Origin: Coprobacillaceae bacterium UN01-12pH3A
GTDB lineage: Bacteria; Bacillota_I; Bacilli_A; Erysipelotrichales; Coprobacillaceae
DNA length: 64,000 bases
Direction: 5' to 3'
NCBI GenBank assembly: GCA_027676805.1
Contig: JAQENU010000006.1
Span: 192,958 to 256,957 of the forward strand
The translations under genes were made by a program, and so were the position numbers. The stretch's first letter is position 1, and every line of letters begins with the position of its first letter. The notes under the pieces were generated by a model that saw only the letters and a program-made list of their open reading frames with translations, was not told the DNA's origin and did no database searches. Positions 1-9,181 of the stretch are shown piece by piece.

Positions 1-1
1 C

Positions 2-1186
2 TTTATATTTGAAGCAACAGCCTTGCAAGCTTTTTTGTTCTTCATTGTGGTTGTTCTTATTGAGCCGCTGTTTGAAACCGGCTTAATGATGAATGTTTAT
101 GCAAATGAACGTTTGACAGAAAAACATGTGGACTGGATCAGAAAAGGAACTTGGGGATGCTTAGCACTATTCGCTGTATATGCGCTTTATGTCTTTATCT
201 TTATAGATAATACTTTTAATGCCTTAGCCATCTTCCCATTACAGGAACTATTCTTATTCATTCCTATATTCGGATGGATCTTAGCCCCGTATCATCTTAT
301 TTTTCTAGGGGCAACACCGATCAATGTGATCTGTACGATTTTATTTGCAGTCGGAACAATTCTGATGCTGATAAGTGCGGTTAAAATGCCTTGTACTGGA
401 AAATATTATGAAGAAGCTTCAGATTATGCTCGTGATTATAGTGAAAAGAGAAAGAAAGCTAAAAAAGGTGAAGTCAGCTTTGGTAAAAGAAAATATAAAA
501 AAGCTTCTATTGCTTATAAAGGGGCTTATGCAAAAGCGATCTTTTACCGTCAAATATTAGAATATAAAAAGAATCGTTTCTTTATCTTTGGCGGGACAAC
601 GCTCCTTTCCTTGGGAGCCGGACTGGTCTTATGCTATTTCAGTATACAGGAACGTCCTCCTATTGAATTTGCCTTGTTTATTTTACCCGGATTGAGTGCC
701 TATTTCTCATTTTTGATGAGTGGTTATGCAACAAAATGGAGTAAGGAAATCGATAATGCTTATACCTTCCTGATACCGGATACGGCATTTAGAAAAATGT
801 GGTATGCGACTTTAATTGAACATCTTCGTGCTTTAGTTGATGGATTACTGATGGTTATTCCGGCAGGAATCGGAATGGGACTGTCTATTCCGCAAATGCT
901 GCTATGTATTGTTGCCCATGTCAGCATTATGGCAATCAAGCTTTATATTCAGGTTATCTGTCAAAATATTCTAGGAAAATCTTTGGGGAATACCGGATTA
1001 ACGTTATTAAAGATGTTGATACAGGGATTAGTTTTAGTTGTTGGAGTAGTAATTGCGGTTATGGCGGCATTGGCGATTTCCAATGAAATGGCGCTGTTTG
1101 CCATTATTGTGTATAGTGTTGTCATCTGCCTGCTGTTAATGGCATGCTCAACACGATTATTTGAAAGATATGAAAGTATAGACTAA
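2..1186 (+). CDS. putative ABC exporter permease, C-terminal part (5' end outside window)
   Basis: The reading frame is open from the first bases of the window, so the start lies upstream; an internal TTG at 23 is not a convincing start. About 395 residues are visible. There are several hydrophobic segments near the N-terminus, a basic hydrophilic stretch around residues 130-185 (rich in K, R, Y and E), and then a further block of membrane segments to the C-terminus. This pattern and the motif GKRKYKKASIAYKG resemble the Clostridium-type 'putative ABC exporter' permease family, whose members are roughly 500-550 residues and normally follow an ATPase gene. The partner gene would be upstream of the window. 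Substrate unknown. A strong symmetric terminator follows immediately. Confidence 0.55.
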   Translation, partial: FIFEATALQAFLFFIVVVLIEPLFETGLMMNVYANERLTEKHVDWIRKGTWGCLALFAVYALYVFIFIDNTFNALAIFPLQELFLFIPIFGWILAPYHLIFLGATPINVICTILFAVGTILMLISAVKMPCTGKYYEEASDYARDYSEKRKKAKKGEVSFGKRKYKKASIAYKGAYAKAIFYRQILEYKKNRFFIFGGTTLLSLGAGLVLCYFSIQERPPIEFALFILPGLSAYFSFLMSGYATKWSKEIDNAYTFLIPDTAFRKMWYATLIEHLRALVDGLLMVIPAGIGMGLSIPQMLLCIVAHVSIMAIKLYIQVICQNILGKSLGNTGLTLLKMLIQGLVLVVGVVIAVMAALAISNEMALFAIIVYSVVICLLLMACSTRLFERYESID

Positions 1187-1208
1187 AAGGAGCCGAGGCT
1201 CCTTTTTT
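1185..1208. terminator. bidirectional intrinsic terminator
   Basis: Perfect 10-bp stem AAAAGGAGCC / GGCTCCTTTT with a 2-nt loop, flanked by A and T runs. It lies between the converging exporter permease and mupG-like genes and can serve both. Confidence 0.85.
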
Positions 1209-2304
1209 AGATAAAAGTAAATGTAAATGGCTGACTAGATTGAATATAATCGATCAAGAATACTTCTTCTTCACGAATATGTCCGATCACATTGGTCTTT
1301 CCACTGTTTTTCATATCTTTTAAAGCGATCTGAACTTCACCGCAGTACTGACCATAGAGTTCATTATCGATGATAACGTCTCCACGTTTGATATCAACAG
1401 TATTAAATGGTTCGACTTGCCCCTTAGCTAAACGGCTTTCCAATGTACGAAGGATATAGTCATTGCGATCCCCGCGACGAGATAAGTTCATCTTCAAACG
1501 TTCTACCTGATGAGCCGGTGCATTTTCTACTAATTTTACTTTAAAATCAATCATATCTAAGTTAACATTCTTTAAAGCTTCCAATTCTTCATCACTGGCA
1601 AAGCAGTTTCCAATCATGACATCACTGATTGTTCCCATTAAAACATAATGTTTTAGCTGAACATCAATCGGCAGGTCACGATGCATTTCCAAGGTTGGAA
1701 GGCCTTCTGTAACCGGCCATGGACCAAAGGCATTTTCTTCGTTAGAAGAGATGAAAGCCTGACAGCGCAGGTTATATTGATTCCAAAAAGCAGTACCCTG
1801 ATTAAAGAAATCCAAAGCGACACCGGTATAACGATGTGGATAATAGTTATGACAGCCAATCAATTTATCACGGTTACCGCCAGCCGCTAAAACAGCCCCA
1901 ATATGATTATTGACATTGGCACCGCTTAAACAAATTGCGATTCCCTCTTTATTACGGGTTAAAAAAGCCTCCTCCATATCATTCATTCCTAAATCTAAAC
2001 GTAAAACATCCACCTCCAACTCTTTAAAAAAGCTAAGATCGATCGGTCCGTTAAATAAGGAAGCATTAACACCAAAATGCTTAAATACACTTGGATTGAC
2101 ATCACAAATAATTTCAAAGCCTAATTCTTTAGCGTAACGTGTAATGGGATGATAGCGGTCAATAACAGTCTGTCGGTCTTCCCCTACCCCCAATAAAGCT
2201 AAAAACAACAAAGAGCAGTTGCATTCCGCTGCCTTTTTTAAATAACGCATATTGTCTTCTTTAGTAGAATATGCCGGATATAATGAGATACCTATTTTCT
2301 TCAT
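1207..2304 (-). CDS. mupG: MupG-like 6-phospho-N-acetylmuramidase (DUF871 family)
   Basis: A 365-residue protein with the TIM-barrel start KIGISLYPAYS and the family motifs IICDVNPSV, LRLDLG, GCHNYYPHRYTG and AFISSNEENAFGPWPVTEGLPTLE. The C-terminal part (about residue 245 onward) matches the small cyclophilin-like domain of the family. Characterised members such as staphylococcal MupG split MurNAc-6-phosphate-GlcNAc during peptidoglycan recycling, so a cytoplasmic glycosidase role is inferred. It is a single-gene unit with AAGGAGG just before ATG and its own promoter. No adjacent murQ or murP is present, so the pathway partner must be elsewhere. Confidence 0.85.
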   Translation of the reverse strand: MKKIGISLYPAYSTKEDNMRYLKKAAECNCSLLFLALLGVGEDRQTVIDRYHPITRYAKELGFEIICDVNPSVFKHFGVNASLFNGPIDLSFFKELEVDVLRLDLGMNDMEEAFLTRNKEGIAICLSGANVNNHIGAVLAAGGNRDKLIGCHNYYPHRYTGVALDFFNQGTAFWNQYNLRCQAFISSNEENAFGPWPVTEGLPTLEMHRDLPIDVQLKHYVLMGTISDVMIGNCFASDEELEALKNVNLDMIDFKVKLVENAPAHQVERLKMNLSRRGDRNDYILRTLESRLAKGQVEPFNTVDIKRGDVIIDNELYGQYCGEVQIALKDMKNSGKTNVIGHIREEEVFLIDYIQSSQPFTFTFI

Positions 2305-2335
2305 AACTTCCTCCTTTATTTGTCTTTATAAGTTG

Positions 2336-2364
2336 AATATAGAATTCCCCATTGACAAAGTCAA
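2336..2364 (-). promoter_or_regulatory. promoter of mupG-like gene
   Basis: On the minus strand, -35 TTGACT (2359-2364) and -10 TATATT (2336-2341) are separated by 17 nt, about 35 nt upstream of the start codon. The rest of the 286-bp divergent spacer to 2590 is AT-rich, and I see no clear operator in it. Confidence 0.7.
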
Positions 2365-2590
2365 AAAATTTGCAATAGATGAAAACTTTTGCCGGGATTG
2401 AGCATAAGATAGGAAGTAGGAATAAATAAAAATGTTTATAATTAAAAACAATAATTATCTAATTAATAAAAAATATGGATATTATTTCCTAATAATATAA
2501 TTTTAATGCGATTTGTAGTAGACAATTTGAATAGGCTAGTATAAAATGACCATGACGAAGTGTATACAATGTAAATGAGGAGGATATAAA

Positions 2591-3679
2591 ATGGAAATAA
2601 AAGATCTACTAAGAGAACCTTTAAAAGGGTTTACCGCTTATAAGCCCGGGGGGAAAAAGGTGAAGGTAAGAGAAGGGGTAGAAGAGATTATTCAGCTAAA
2701 TGCAAATGAGAATCAATTAGGTCCTTCTCCTAAAGCGATTGAAGCAATGAAAGAAGCGGCAGAGATTTCTCAGTTTTATCCCTTTACTTTTGGACAGCTG
2801 GAAGAGGTTAGACAGATTTTTGCAGAATATCATGGGGTGCAGGCAGATAATATTATGATTACTGCAGGATCGGGAGGCATCATTTCAGCCTTTGGAGAGA
2901 TATTTCTGAATCCGGGCGATGAAGTAGTAAGCTGTGAACCCACCTATGATTCCTATAAAGCAATGGTGAATCGTTATGGTGCTAAGTTTATTGCAGCTCC
3001 ATTAAAAAATTATCGATATGATTTAGAAGCAATGTTGGAATTAATGACAGAAAAAACAAAACTGGCAGTTATTGTAAATCCAAATAATCCAACCGGGACC
3101 TTGCTGACAAATCAAGAATTAGATGATTTCATGGAAAAAGTGCCGGATCACGTTATTGTGGTAATCGATGAAGCTTATTTTGAATGGATTGGGGATAAAA
3201 ATTATCAGTCTGCCATTAAATATGTAAAAGAAGGAAAGAAAATAGCTGTATTAAGAACTTTCTCTAAACTCTATGGTATGGCGGGGGTACGTATCGGCTA
3301 TGGCATCATGCTGGCAGATATATGTAAGGAAATGCGCAATGTTGAATGGAACTATGGACCTAGCCGAATTGGACTAGCAGGAGCAGTGGCTGCCATTCAA
3401 GATCATGAATATATAGAACGATCATTAGATAATAATACAAAAGGAAGAGAATTCTTAACAGCGGTATTGAAAGAAGCTGGATTTGATGTTGTAAAAAGCT
3501 ATGCCAGTTTTATCTATTTTTATCCAAACGGCTTTACTTCAGATGAGCTTGTAGACAAATTAGGAAGCTATGGAGTAATTATCCGAGCATTTAAAGAGTA
3601 TACACGTGTAAGTGTCGGAATACCGAGACAAAATGCGATTTTTGCTGAAACATTAAAAAAAGTGTTAAAGAATGATTAA
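2591..3679 (+). CDS. histidinol-phosphate aminotransferase-like PLP enzyme
   Basis: A 362-residue fold-type I aminotransferase. Visible signatures are QLNANENQLGPSP at the N-terminus, NPNNPTGT (about 163-170), VIDEAY (191-196), the PLP-lysine motif TFSKLYGMAGVRIGY with Lys226, and a C-terminal arginine motif YTRVSVGIPRQN. This is the HisC subgroup. HisC itself converts imidazole-acetol phosphate to histidinol phosphate, but no other his genes are nearby. It may equally act on aromatic or other amino acids, so I leave the symbol blank. The start has AGGAGGA spaced 6-7 nt upstream. Single-gene unit with terminator. Confidence 0.85.
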   Translation: MEIKDLLREPLKGFTAYKPGGKKVKVREGVEEIIQLNANENQLGPSPKAIEAMKEAAEISQFYPFTFGQLEEVRQIFAEYHGVQADNIMITAGSGGIISAFGEIFLNPGDEVVSCEPTYDSYKAMVNRYGAKFIAAPLKNYRYDLEAMLELMTEKTKLAVIVNPNNPTGTLLTNQELDDFMEKVPDHVIVVIDEAYFEWIGDKNYQSAIKYVKEGKKIAVLRTFSKLYGMAGVRIGYGIMLADICKEMRNVEWNYGPSRIGLAGAVAAIQDHEYIERSLDNNTKGREFLTAVLKEAGFDVVKSYASFIYFYPNGFTSDELVDKLGSYGVIIRAFKEYTRVSVGIPRQNAIFAETLKKVLKND

Positions 3680-3693
3680 TTTCATTCTTTTTT
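3667..3693 (+). terminator. intrinsic terminator after HisC-like gene
   Basis: Stem AAAGAATGA / TCATTCTTT (9 bp, 6-nt loop) continuing into T residues; it overlaps the stop codon. Confidence 0.75.
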
Positions 3694-3694
3694 A

Positions 3695-3846
3695 TTCGAC
3701 AAGATATGTCAAAAAAACGGCAAGTTCTACGTAATAAAGCGCTTAAAAGCTCGTTATGATGGAGGAATTTGTCGAACGCTGTAAATTTAAGTCAAAGAGT
3801 TTAGATTGCGGTTCTTTTTTGCACATGATAATATTTATTTGTCGAA
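3695..3846. promoter_or_regulatory. three Spo0A-type boxes upstream of degenerate HAD gene
   Basis: The heptamer TGTCGAA, the known 0A-box consensus bound by the sporulation master regulator Spo0A, occurs three times in about 150 bp: on the minus strand at 3695-3701 and on the plus strand at 3770-3776 and 3840-3846. The last copy ends 1 nt before the ribosome binding site of the gene at 3860. On random grounds about 0.02 copies would be expected in this interval. Confidence 0.6.
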
Positions 3847-3859
3847 TAGGAGGGTTAAC

Positions 3860-4603
3860 ATGAAAGCACTGATAAGTAAATTCGAAAATACCTTATACAA
3901 CAACGATAAACTTTCCGGTATTCATTTTATGGATGCCAATAAGATCAAGGAATTTCAAGATTTAGGACATATATTTGGATTATTTATACAAGAGCAGGAT
4001 CCAGCTATTGATCATTTGTTAGCAGAACATGGAATTACTGCTGATTTTATGATCAGACAAGATGGATCGATCTTATTTAAAGAAGGATACCAGTATTTTG
4101 ATTATGAGCCATTTGAAAAAGAAGAGATCGAAATGATCTTATCTTCTTTAAATGGAAGTTTTAACGCGTTGATTACTACACCAACTGCAGAAATGAGTTA
4201 TGAAAGTGAAACGGATCTGGATAAAAATCAGATATATACATGTATTCGCATTATGGATTGTGACCAAGAGCAGATTCTTGCTCAATTGAAAAAACATTTT
4301 CATGCTGTGATCAGTATTAGTGTCAGTGAAAATGCGATTTGTATCTTTTCCAAGAAAAGCAGTTTGGATAAATCGGTTGAAGTTTTATGTGGATTAAAAA
4401 ATATTTTAATTAGTGACGTGAGTATGATTGCGGATTATTACAGTGATTTTGAGCTGATTGAAGGGATTGATAACCTTTATGCATTAAAGGAAGACAATGA
4501 AAGCAGCAAGGAAATCTATATCGTAGATAGCTTAGGAGAATGCGTGGATGACATCTTGAGTGGTGCCTCGGATTCTCTTTTTTTGTCGATAAAAAGTGTT
4601 TAA
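3860..4603 (+). CDS. degenerate HAD-superfamily (Cof-like) protein, probably catalytically dead
   Basis: 247 residues. The start at 3860 is chosen because AGGAGG lies 6 nt upstream; a longer frame begins at 3806 without a ribosome site. The layout follows Cof-type HAD phosphatases. The N-terminal KALISKFENTLYNNDK aligns with the usual DxDGT motif, but the nucleophile Asp is Lys7, the second Asp is Glu9 and the Gly is Asn10. Near residues 181-195, ILISDVSMIADYYSDF aligns with the GDxxND metal motif but has lost its second Asp. A cap-like region lies between. Phosphatase activity is therefore unlikely; a binding or regulatory role is inferred. Upstream 0A boxes suggest sporulation-linked control. 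Assignment rests on pattern recognition only. Confidence 0.6.
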   Translation: MKALISKFENTLYNNDKLSGIHFMDANKIKEFQDLGHIFGLFIQEQDPAIDHLLAEHGITADFMIRQDGSILFKEGYQYFDYEPFEKEEIEMILSSLNGSFNALITTPTAEMSYESETDLDKNQIYTCIRIMDCDQEQILAQLKKHFHAVISISVSENAICIFSKKSSLDKSVEVLCGLKNILISDVSMIADYYSDFELIEGIDNLYALKEDNESSKEIYIVDSLGECVDDILSGASDSLFLSIKSV

Positions 4604-4714
4604 ATTTTAGAATATTTTAGTAATTTTCCTCATATATAAGTATAAACAAGATAAAGGAGGTTTGTTAAAAAGAACCGATTAATTCGGCGAAAAATGCAAT
4701 TTAATGGCAGAGAT

Positions 4715-4743
4715 TTGACAAAGAAATGAATATTTGTTATGAT
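4715..4743 (+). promoter_or_regulatory. promoter of tatD
   Basis: -35 TTGACA (4715-4720), 17-nt spacer, -10 TATGAT (4738-4743). Transcription would begin at about 4750, just before the ribosome site GAGGTGAGG, giving a very short leader. Confidence 0.7.
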
Positions 4744-4762
4744 GTTGCCCGAGGTGAGGCTC

Positions 4763-5521
4763 ATGTACTTTGATACCCATGTTCATTTGAACAGCAGCCC
4801 TTTATATGAGGACATCGATACGTATATCGAACATGCTTTAGCAAATGGAGTCAACGAGATGATGGTCGTTGGTTTCGATTTAGAGACAAGTCGCAAAGCG
4901 ATCGAGATTGCCAATCAGTATGCGTTTATTTATGCAGCTGTAGGTATTGGTCCAAATGATTGTAAAGAGACAACAGATGAAGATTTGAATCAGATTGATG
5001 AGATGCTCGCTCAAGAAAAAGTAATTGCATTAGGAGAAGTAGGACTGGATTATTATTGGGATGAAGTCCCTAGATCCAAACAGCAAGAAGTATTTAGCAA
5101 GCAGATCGAGCTAGCTAAAAAACATAACGTACCTCTTGTTATTCACTCAAGGGATGCCTTGAATGATACCTACGAATTACTAAAGGCAGGTCAACATTAT
5201 GGTATCATGCATTGTTATAGCGGAAGCTATGAAATGGCACAAAGGTTTATCGACATTGGATTTTATATCTCTCTTGCCGGACCGGTGACATTTAAAAATG
5301 CCAGGGTACCAAAAGAAGTAGCCCAAAATATAAATTTAAATAGATTGTTGATCGAGACGGACTGTCCTTATTTAACACCTCATCCATACCGAGGAAAGTT
5401 GAATGAGCCTGCAAATGTTATGTATATTGCCATGGAGATCGCAAAACTGCGAAACATGGAAATAGAAGACGTTGCTAGAATCACAACGTTTAATGCCAAA
5501 AGAGTGCTTGGTATTAAATAA
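4763..5521 (+). CDS. tatD: TatD-family metal-dependent hydrolase
   Basis: 252 residues. Start at 4763 (MYFDTHVHL) because GAGGTGAGG precedes it; the in-frame ATG at 4739 overlaps the promoter. TatD motifs in order: FDTHVHL (metal-binding HxH), ALGEVGLDYYW, VIHSRDA, IMHCYSGS, and LIETDCPYLTPHPYRGKLNEP near the C-terminus. Family members are cytoplasmic 3'-5' exonucleases or D-aminoacyl-tRNA deacylases with two metals. In Bacillus subtilis tatD (yabD) stands next to yabE and rnmV-ksgA. Here it keeps the 3D-domain neighbour but is about 38 kb from rnmV-ksgA. Confidence 0.9.
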   Translation: MYFDTHVHLNSSPLYEDIDTYIEHALANGVNEMMVVGFDLETSRKAIEIANQYAFIYAAVGIGPNDCKETTDEDLNQIDEMLAQEKVIALGEVGLDYYWDEVPRSKQQEVFSKQIELAKKHNVPLVIHSRDALNDTYELLKAGQHYGIMHCYSGSYEMAQRFIDIGFYISLAGPVTFKNARVPKEVAQNINLNRLLIETDCPYLTPHPYRGKLNEPANVMYIAMEIAKLRNMEIEDVARITTFNAKRVLGIK

Positions 5522-5535
5522 GGAGGAAAATTGAG

Positions 5536-6471
5536 ATGAAAAATTTTGTAAAAAAGATCGAGGAAACAGACTCGAGAATTAAGATGTTATTATTAGTGGC
5601 AATTGCCTATGTAGCGATTGCATTTGGTTTCAATCATGTTGAAGCCATGACAAAAATTGAGAATTATACACCCGCTATCAATATTTCGATCAAAGATGGC
5701 GCTAATGAACCGGTTGGACATTTAGTACAACAGGCTACATTGCAAGATGTATTAAATGAATTAGAGATTACTTTAGGAAGCGATGACTTCTTAAACATTG
5801 ATGCAAGTACTTTATTGGAAGACAACCAAACAGTTGAAATCACACGTGTGACCTATACTGAAGAAAAAACAGAGGAAGAGGTTCCGTTTGAAACAGAAAT
5901 CAACGGTGATGACGTTGATGGGGCCAGTGTAGATGTTTTGCAGGTTGGCGAAAATGGACTGATCGAAAAAACTTATAAAGTTCGATTAGAAAATGGGACA
6001 GAAGTCAGCCGTGAATTAATCAATGAAACAACAGTTAAAGAAACTATAAACCAAGTTGAAAATTATACGGCACCTGTTCAAACAACCGTTGTTGCTGAAG
6101 GAAGTTCAGCATCAGGAGCCTTTACCGGACGTTTAACGACTTACGGCGGTGACTGTTACGGATGTTCTGGAATTACTGCTGCCGGTGTTACCTTAAACGG
6201 TAATGGGGCAAACAATTCGGGAAGTGCCAAAGTTTTCTATAATGGTGGATGGTATTATGTGTTAGCTGCAGACAGATCGATCCCATTTGGAACGATTATC
6301 GAAATTTCTAATCATAACCTTTCATTAGAACCCGTTATCTATGGGGTAGTGTTGGATCGCGGTGGCGATATAACAGGAACAAAAATCGATATTTTTAGTG
6401 GATCAGAAAAAGGAACCCGATTCTTTAGCGGTTCAACTTCTTATGATACCCAATTTAGAATTATCGGTTAA
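5536..6471 (+). CDS. G5 and 3D domain cell-wall protein (YabE/RpfB-like)
   Basis: 311 residues, 14 nt after tatD with AAGGAGG, so co-transcribed. A hydrophobic segment at about residues 18-35 works as signal or membrane anchor. An Ubl-like DUF348 segment (about 45-100) is followed by a G5-like region (about 100-180) and then a 3D domain (about 200-311) with its three aspartates in AADRSIPFGT, VLDRGGD and TKIDIF. 3D domains are double-psi beta-barrel lytic transglycosylase-like folds acting on peptidoglycan. The TatD/3D pairing matches the yabD-yabE pair of Bacillus. Inferred role: extracellular muralytic or resuscitation-type factor. Confidence 0.85.
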   Translation: MKNFVKKIEETDSRIKMLLLVAIAYVAIAFGFNHVEAMTKIENYTPAINISIKDGANEPVGHLVQQATLQDVLNELEITLGSDDFLNIDASTLLEDNQTVEITRVTYTEEKTEEEVPFETEINGDDVDGASVDVLQVGENGLIEKTYKVRLENGTEVSRELINETTVKETINQVENYTAPVQTTVVAEGSSASGAFTGRLTTYGGDCYGCSGITAAGVTLNGNGANNSGSAKVFYNGGWYYVLAADRSIPFGTIIEISNHNLSLEPVIYGVVLDRGGDITGTKIDIFSGSEKGTRFFSGSTSYDTQFRIIG

Positions 6472-6493
6472 TCGATTATAAAAATAAGACAGA

Positions 6494-6524
6494 AAAACTG
6501 AGTTTTGACGACTCAGCTTTTCTT
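6494..6524 (+). terminator. intrinsic terminator after 3D protein
   Basis: Stem CTGAGT / ACTCAG with A-rich and T-rich flanks that extend the pairing; followed by CTTTTCTTGTTTTT. Confidence 0.65.
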
Positions 6525-6542
6525 GTTTTTGACCAATTTTAT

Positions 6543-6571
6543 TTGTAATATAGGACAATTATGCTTATAAT
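6543..6571 (+). promoter_or_regulatory. promoter of mnmG-rsmG-noc
   Basis: -35 TTGTAA (6543-6548), 17 nt, -10 TATAAT (6566-6571), about 24 nt before the start codon. Confidence 0.7.
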
Positions 6572-6594
6572 AGTAAAAGTTAGGAGGGATGAGT

Positions 6595-8454
6595 ATGTAC
6601 GATATTATCGTTGTCGGTGGTGGTCATGCCGGTGTAGAAGCCTCATTGGCACCTGCCAGAATGGGATTAAAGACACTTCTGATCACCTCTAATTTTAATA
6701 ATGTAGCAAGTCTGCCATGCAATACATCTATTGGGGGACCCGCTAAAGGAATCATTGTTCGTGAAATTGATGCATTAGGCGGACAAATGGGAAAAACTGC
6801 CGATCATACCTATCTGCAAATGAAAATGCTGAATACGGCAAAGGGACCGGGAGTACAGTCATTAAGAGCGCAGGCAGATAAAGTAGATTATCCAAAATAT
6901 ATGCAGGAAATCATTTCACATCAGGAAAATTTAGAAGTCAAAGAAGCAATGGTGGAAGATTTGGTGATCGAAGGGGATCAGGTTCATGGCATTCTATTGG
7001 AGGATGGAACAAAAATCGAAGCAGTCTGCGTCATTTTAACTACAGGAACTTACTTGAAATCAGAAATATTAGTAGGGGCTACTAAAACCCCAAGCGGACC
7101 GGATCAGCAAAGACAATCGCTGCATTTATCAGGTCGTTTGGCTGACTATGGTTTTAAGATTCAGCGATTAAAGACGGGAACTCCTCCACGTGTACATAAG
7201 GATAGTATTGACTATTCAAAAACCACTTTACAGCCGGGAACGGATGCGAAGCTGTCTTTCAGCTTTGAAACAACGGACTATATTCCAATAGAACAACAAA
7301 CTCCCTGCTATTTAACTTACACCAATGAAACGACCCATACGATCATACGTGACAATCTGCATCGTTCAAGCATGTATTCAGGTATTGTAAAGGGAATTGG
7401 ACCGCGTTACTGCCCATCGATTGAAGATAAAGTTGTGCGTTTCAGTGATAAGCCTCAGCATCAAATCTTCTTAGAACCGGAATCGAAATCAATGGAAACG
7501 ATTTATGTACAGGGCTTTTCAACTTCATTACCGCATGATGTTCAAGAGGAAATGATACGTACTATTCCGGGGTTGGAAAACTGCGAGATATTAAAGTATG
7601 CTTATGCTATTGAGTATGATGCGATTGATCCTATTCAGTTATGGCCAACTTTAGAAACAAAAGTAATCAAGAATTTATTTACTGCCGGACAAATCAACGG
7701 AACCAGCGGTTATGAAGAAGCGGCTGCACAAGGTTTAATTGCCGGAATTAATGCTGTCATGAAAATTAAAAATGAAAAACCGGTTATCCTGGGAAGAGAT
7801 GAAGCCTATATCGGGGTTATGATTGATGATCTTGTAACCAAAGGGACACAGGAGCCTTACCGAATGCTGACATCCCGTGCAGAATATCGATTATTGCTGC
7901 GTCACGACAATGCAGATGTACGTCTGCGTGACTATGCTTATCGTGTCGGGTTAATCAGTGAAGCCACTTATCAGCAGTATTTATTAAAACAAGAACATAT
8001 TCATCAGGAGATTGAACGTTTAAAAACAATTCGTTTTACCCCTAAACATGAGGTGAATGATGTAATTGAACAGTTAGGATCTAATCGATTAAACGAAGGA
8101 ATCAGCGCTAAAGAACTAATTCAACGTCCGGAAGTGACCTATCAAGTGTTAATTCCTTATATTGATGCCCCAAATCTGACGGATGAAGAAATGAATGACA
8201 TTAATATAGAAATTAAATATGCCGGTTATATCGAAAAGGCAAAACGTCAGGTAGAAAAACAAAAGAAGATGGAAGAAAAAGGAATTCCTGAAGATATCCA
8301 TTATGATGACATCAAGAATTTAGCTTTGGAAGCAAAACAGAAATTAACCAAAATTCGACCATTAACAGTCGGACAGGCAAGCCGTATCTCAGGAATTAAC
8401 CCCGCAGATATTTCAGTATTACTCATTCATTTAAAACAAAATTATTCAAAGTAA
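6595..8454 (+). CDS. mnmG: tRNA uridine-5-carboxymethylaminomethyl modification enzyme MnmG
   Basis: 619 residues. The second ATG (6595) is chosen because TAGGAGGG directly abuts the first ATG at 6589 and spaces correctly only to the second. FAD-binding [10 protein letters not shown] and [13 protein letters not shown] near the N-terminus, [28 protein letters not shown], and the C-terminal [15 protein letters not shown] are diagnostic for MnmG (GidA). With MnmE it adds carboxymethylaminomethyl groups to the wobble uridine of certain tRNAs, using FAD and folate. It is first in an operon with rsmG and noc. mnmE is not adjacent, unlike in Bacillus. Confidence 0.97.
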   Translation: MYDIIVVGGGHAGVEASLAPARMGLKTLLITSNFNNVASLPCNTSIGGPAKGIIVREIDALGGQMGKTADHTYLQMKMLNTAKGPGVQSLRAQADKVDYPKYMQEIISHQENLEVKEAMVEDLVIEGDQVHGILLEDGTKIEAVCVILTTGTYLKSEILVGATKTPSGPDQQRQSLHLSGRLADYGFKIQRLKTGTPPRVHKDSIDYSKTTLQPGTDAKLSFSFETTDYIPIEQQTPCYLTYTNETTHTIIRDNLHRSSMYSGIVKGIGPRYCPSIEDKVVRFSDKPQHQIFLEPESKSMETIYVQGFSTSLPHDVQEEMIRTIPGLENCEILKYAYAIEYDAIDPIQLWPTLETKVIKNLFTAGQINGTSGYEEAAAQGLIAGINAVMKIKNEKPVILGRDEAYIGVMIDDLVTKGTQEPYRMLTSRAEYRLLLRHDNADVRLRDYAYRVGLISEATYQQYLLKQEHIHQEIERLKTIRFTPKHEVNDVIEQLGSNRLNEGISAKELIQRPEVTYQVLIPYIDAPNLTDEEMNDINIEIKYAGYIEKAKRQVEKQKKMEEKGIPEDIHYDDIKNLALEAKQKLTKIRPLTVGQASRISGINPADISVLLIHLKQNYSK

Positions 8455-8464
8455 AGGAACGCAT

Positions 8465-9172
8465 ATGAATATTGAAACATTTATTCAACATTTAAAAAAA
8501 CATAATATTGAATTAACTCAAACTCAGTTAAACCAATTTGAAAGATATTTTGAATTACTGGTGGAGTGGAATGAGAAAATGAATCTTACAAATATTACTG
8601 AAAAAGAGGATGTATATTTAAAACATTTTTATGATTCGTTGACCCTTGCTTTTACGCATCCTTTAAATGACGAAAGCTTATGTGATATAGGTGCCGGAGC
8701 GGGTTTCCCGAGTATTCCTTTGAAGATTGTCTATCCTAAGTTAAAGATTACCATCGTAGATTCTTTAAATAAGCGTATTACCTTTTTAAACCATTTAGTT
8801 AAAGAGTTGGGATTAACAGATGTAGAGGCAGTTGCTGCCAGAGCAGAAGAATATGCAGCGGATCATCGTGAAAGCTTTGATATCGTCAGTGCCAGAGCGG
8901 TTGCCCGATTAAATATTTTAGATGAACTTTGTCTGCCTTTATGCAAAGTGGGGGGATATTTTATTACCTTAAAAGGAGCTCAGGGAGAACAGGAATTAAA
9001 AGAATGCCAGCAGGCTATTAAAAAATTAGGGGGAAAAGTAGAAAAGATAGAAAAATTTACTTTACCCGATCATGATGATCAGCGTATTAATATTTATATT
9101 CATAAGACTTCCTCTACACCAAAGGGGTATCCGCGAATGTTTGCTAAGATTAAGAAAAGTCCATTGAAATAG
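8465..9172 (+). CDS. rsmG: 16S rRNA m7G methyltransferase RsmG
   Basis: 235 residues. The SAM-binding motif DIGAGAGFPSIPLKI lies at about residues 73-87, followed by VDSLNKRITFLNHL and the family motif VSARAVARLN. RsmG (GidB) methylates G527 (E. coli numbering) of 16S rRNA; loss in other bacteria gives streptomycin tolerance. It starts 10 nt after mnmG, in the conserved mnmG-rsmG order. Confidence 0.95.
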   Translation: MNIETFIQHLKKHNIELTQTQLNQFERYFELLVEWNEKMNLTNITEKEDVYLKHFYDSLTLAFTHPLNDESLCDIGAGAGFPSIPLKIVYPKLKITIVDSLNKRITFLNHLVKELGLTDVEAVAARAEEYAADHRESFDIVSARAVARLNILDELCLPLCKVGGYFITLKGAQGEQELKECQQAIKKLGGKVEKIEKFTLPDHDDQRINIYIHKTSSTPKGYPRMFAKIKKSPLK

Positions 9173-9181
9173 GAGAAAACT

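Noticed and set aside
4660..4690. AAAGGAGG ribosome-like site with a tiny TTG ORF before tatD
   Set aside because: Only six codons in length, upstream of the likely tatD promoter; it may be a leftover and carries no readable function.
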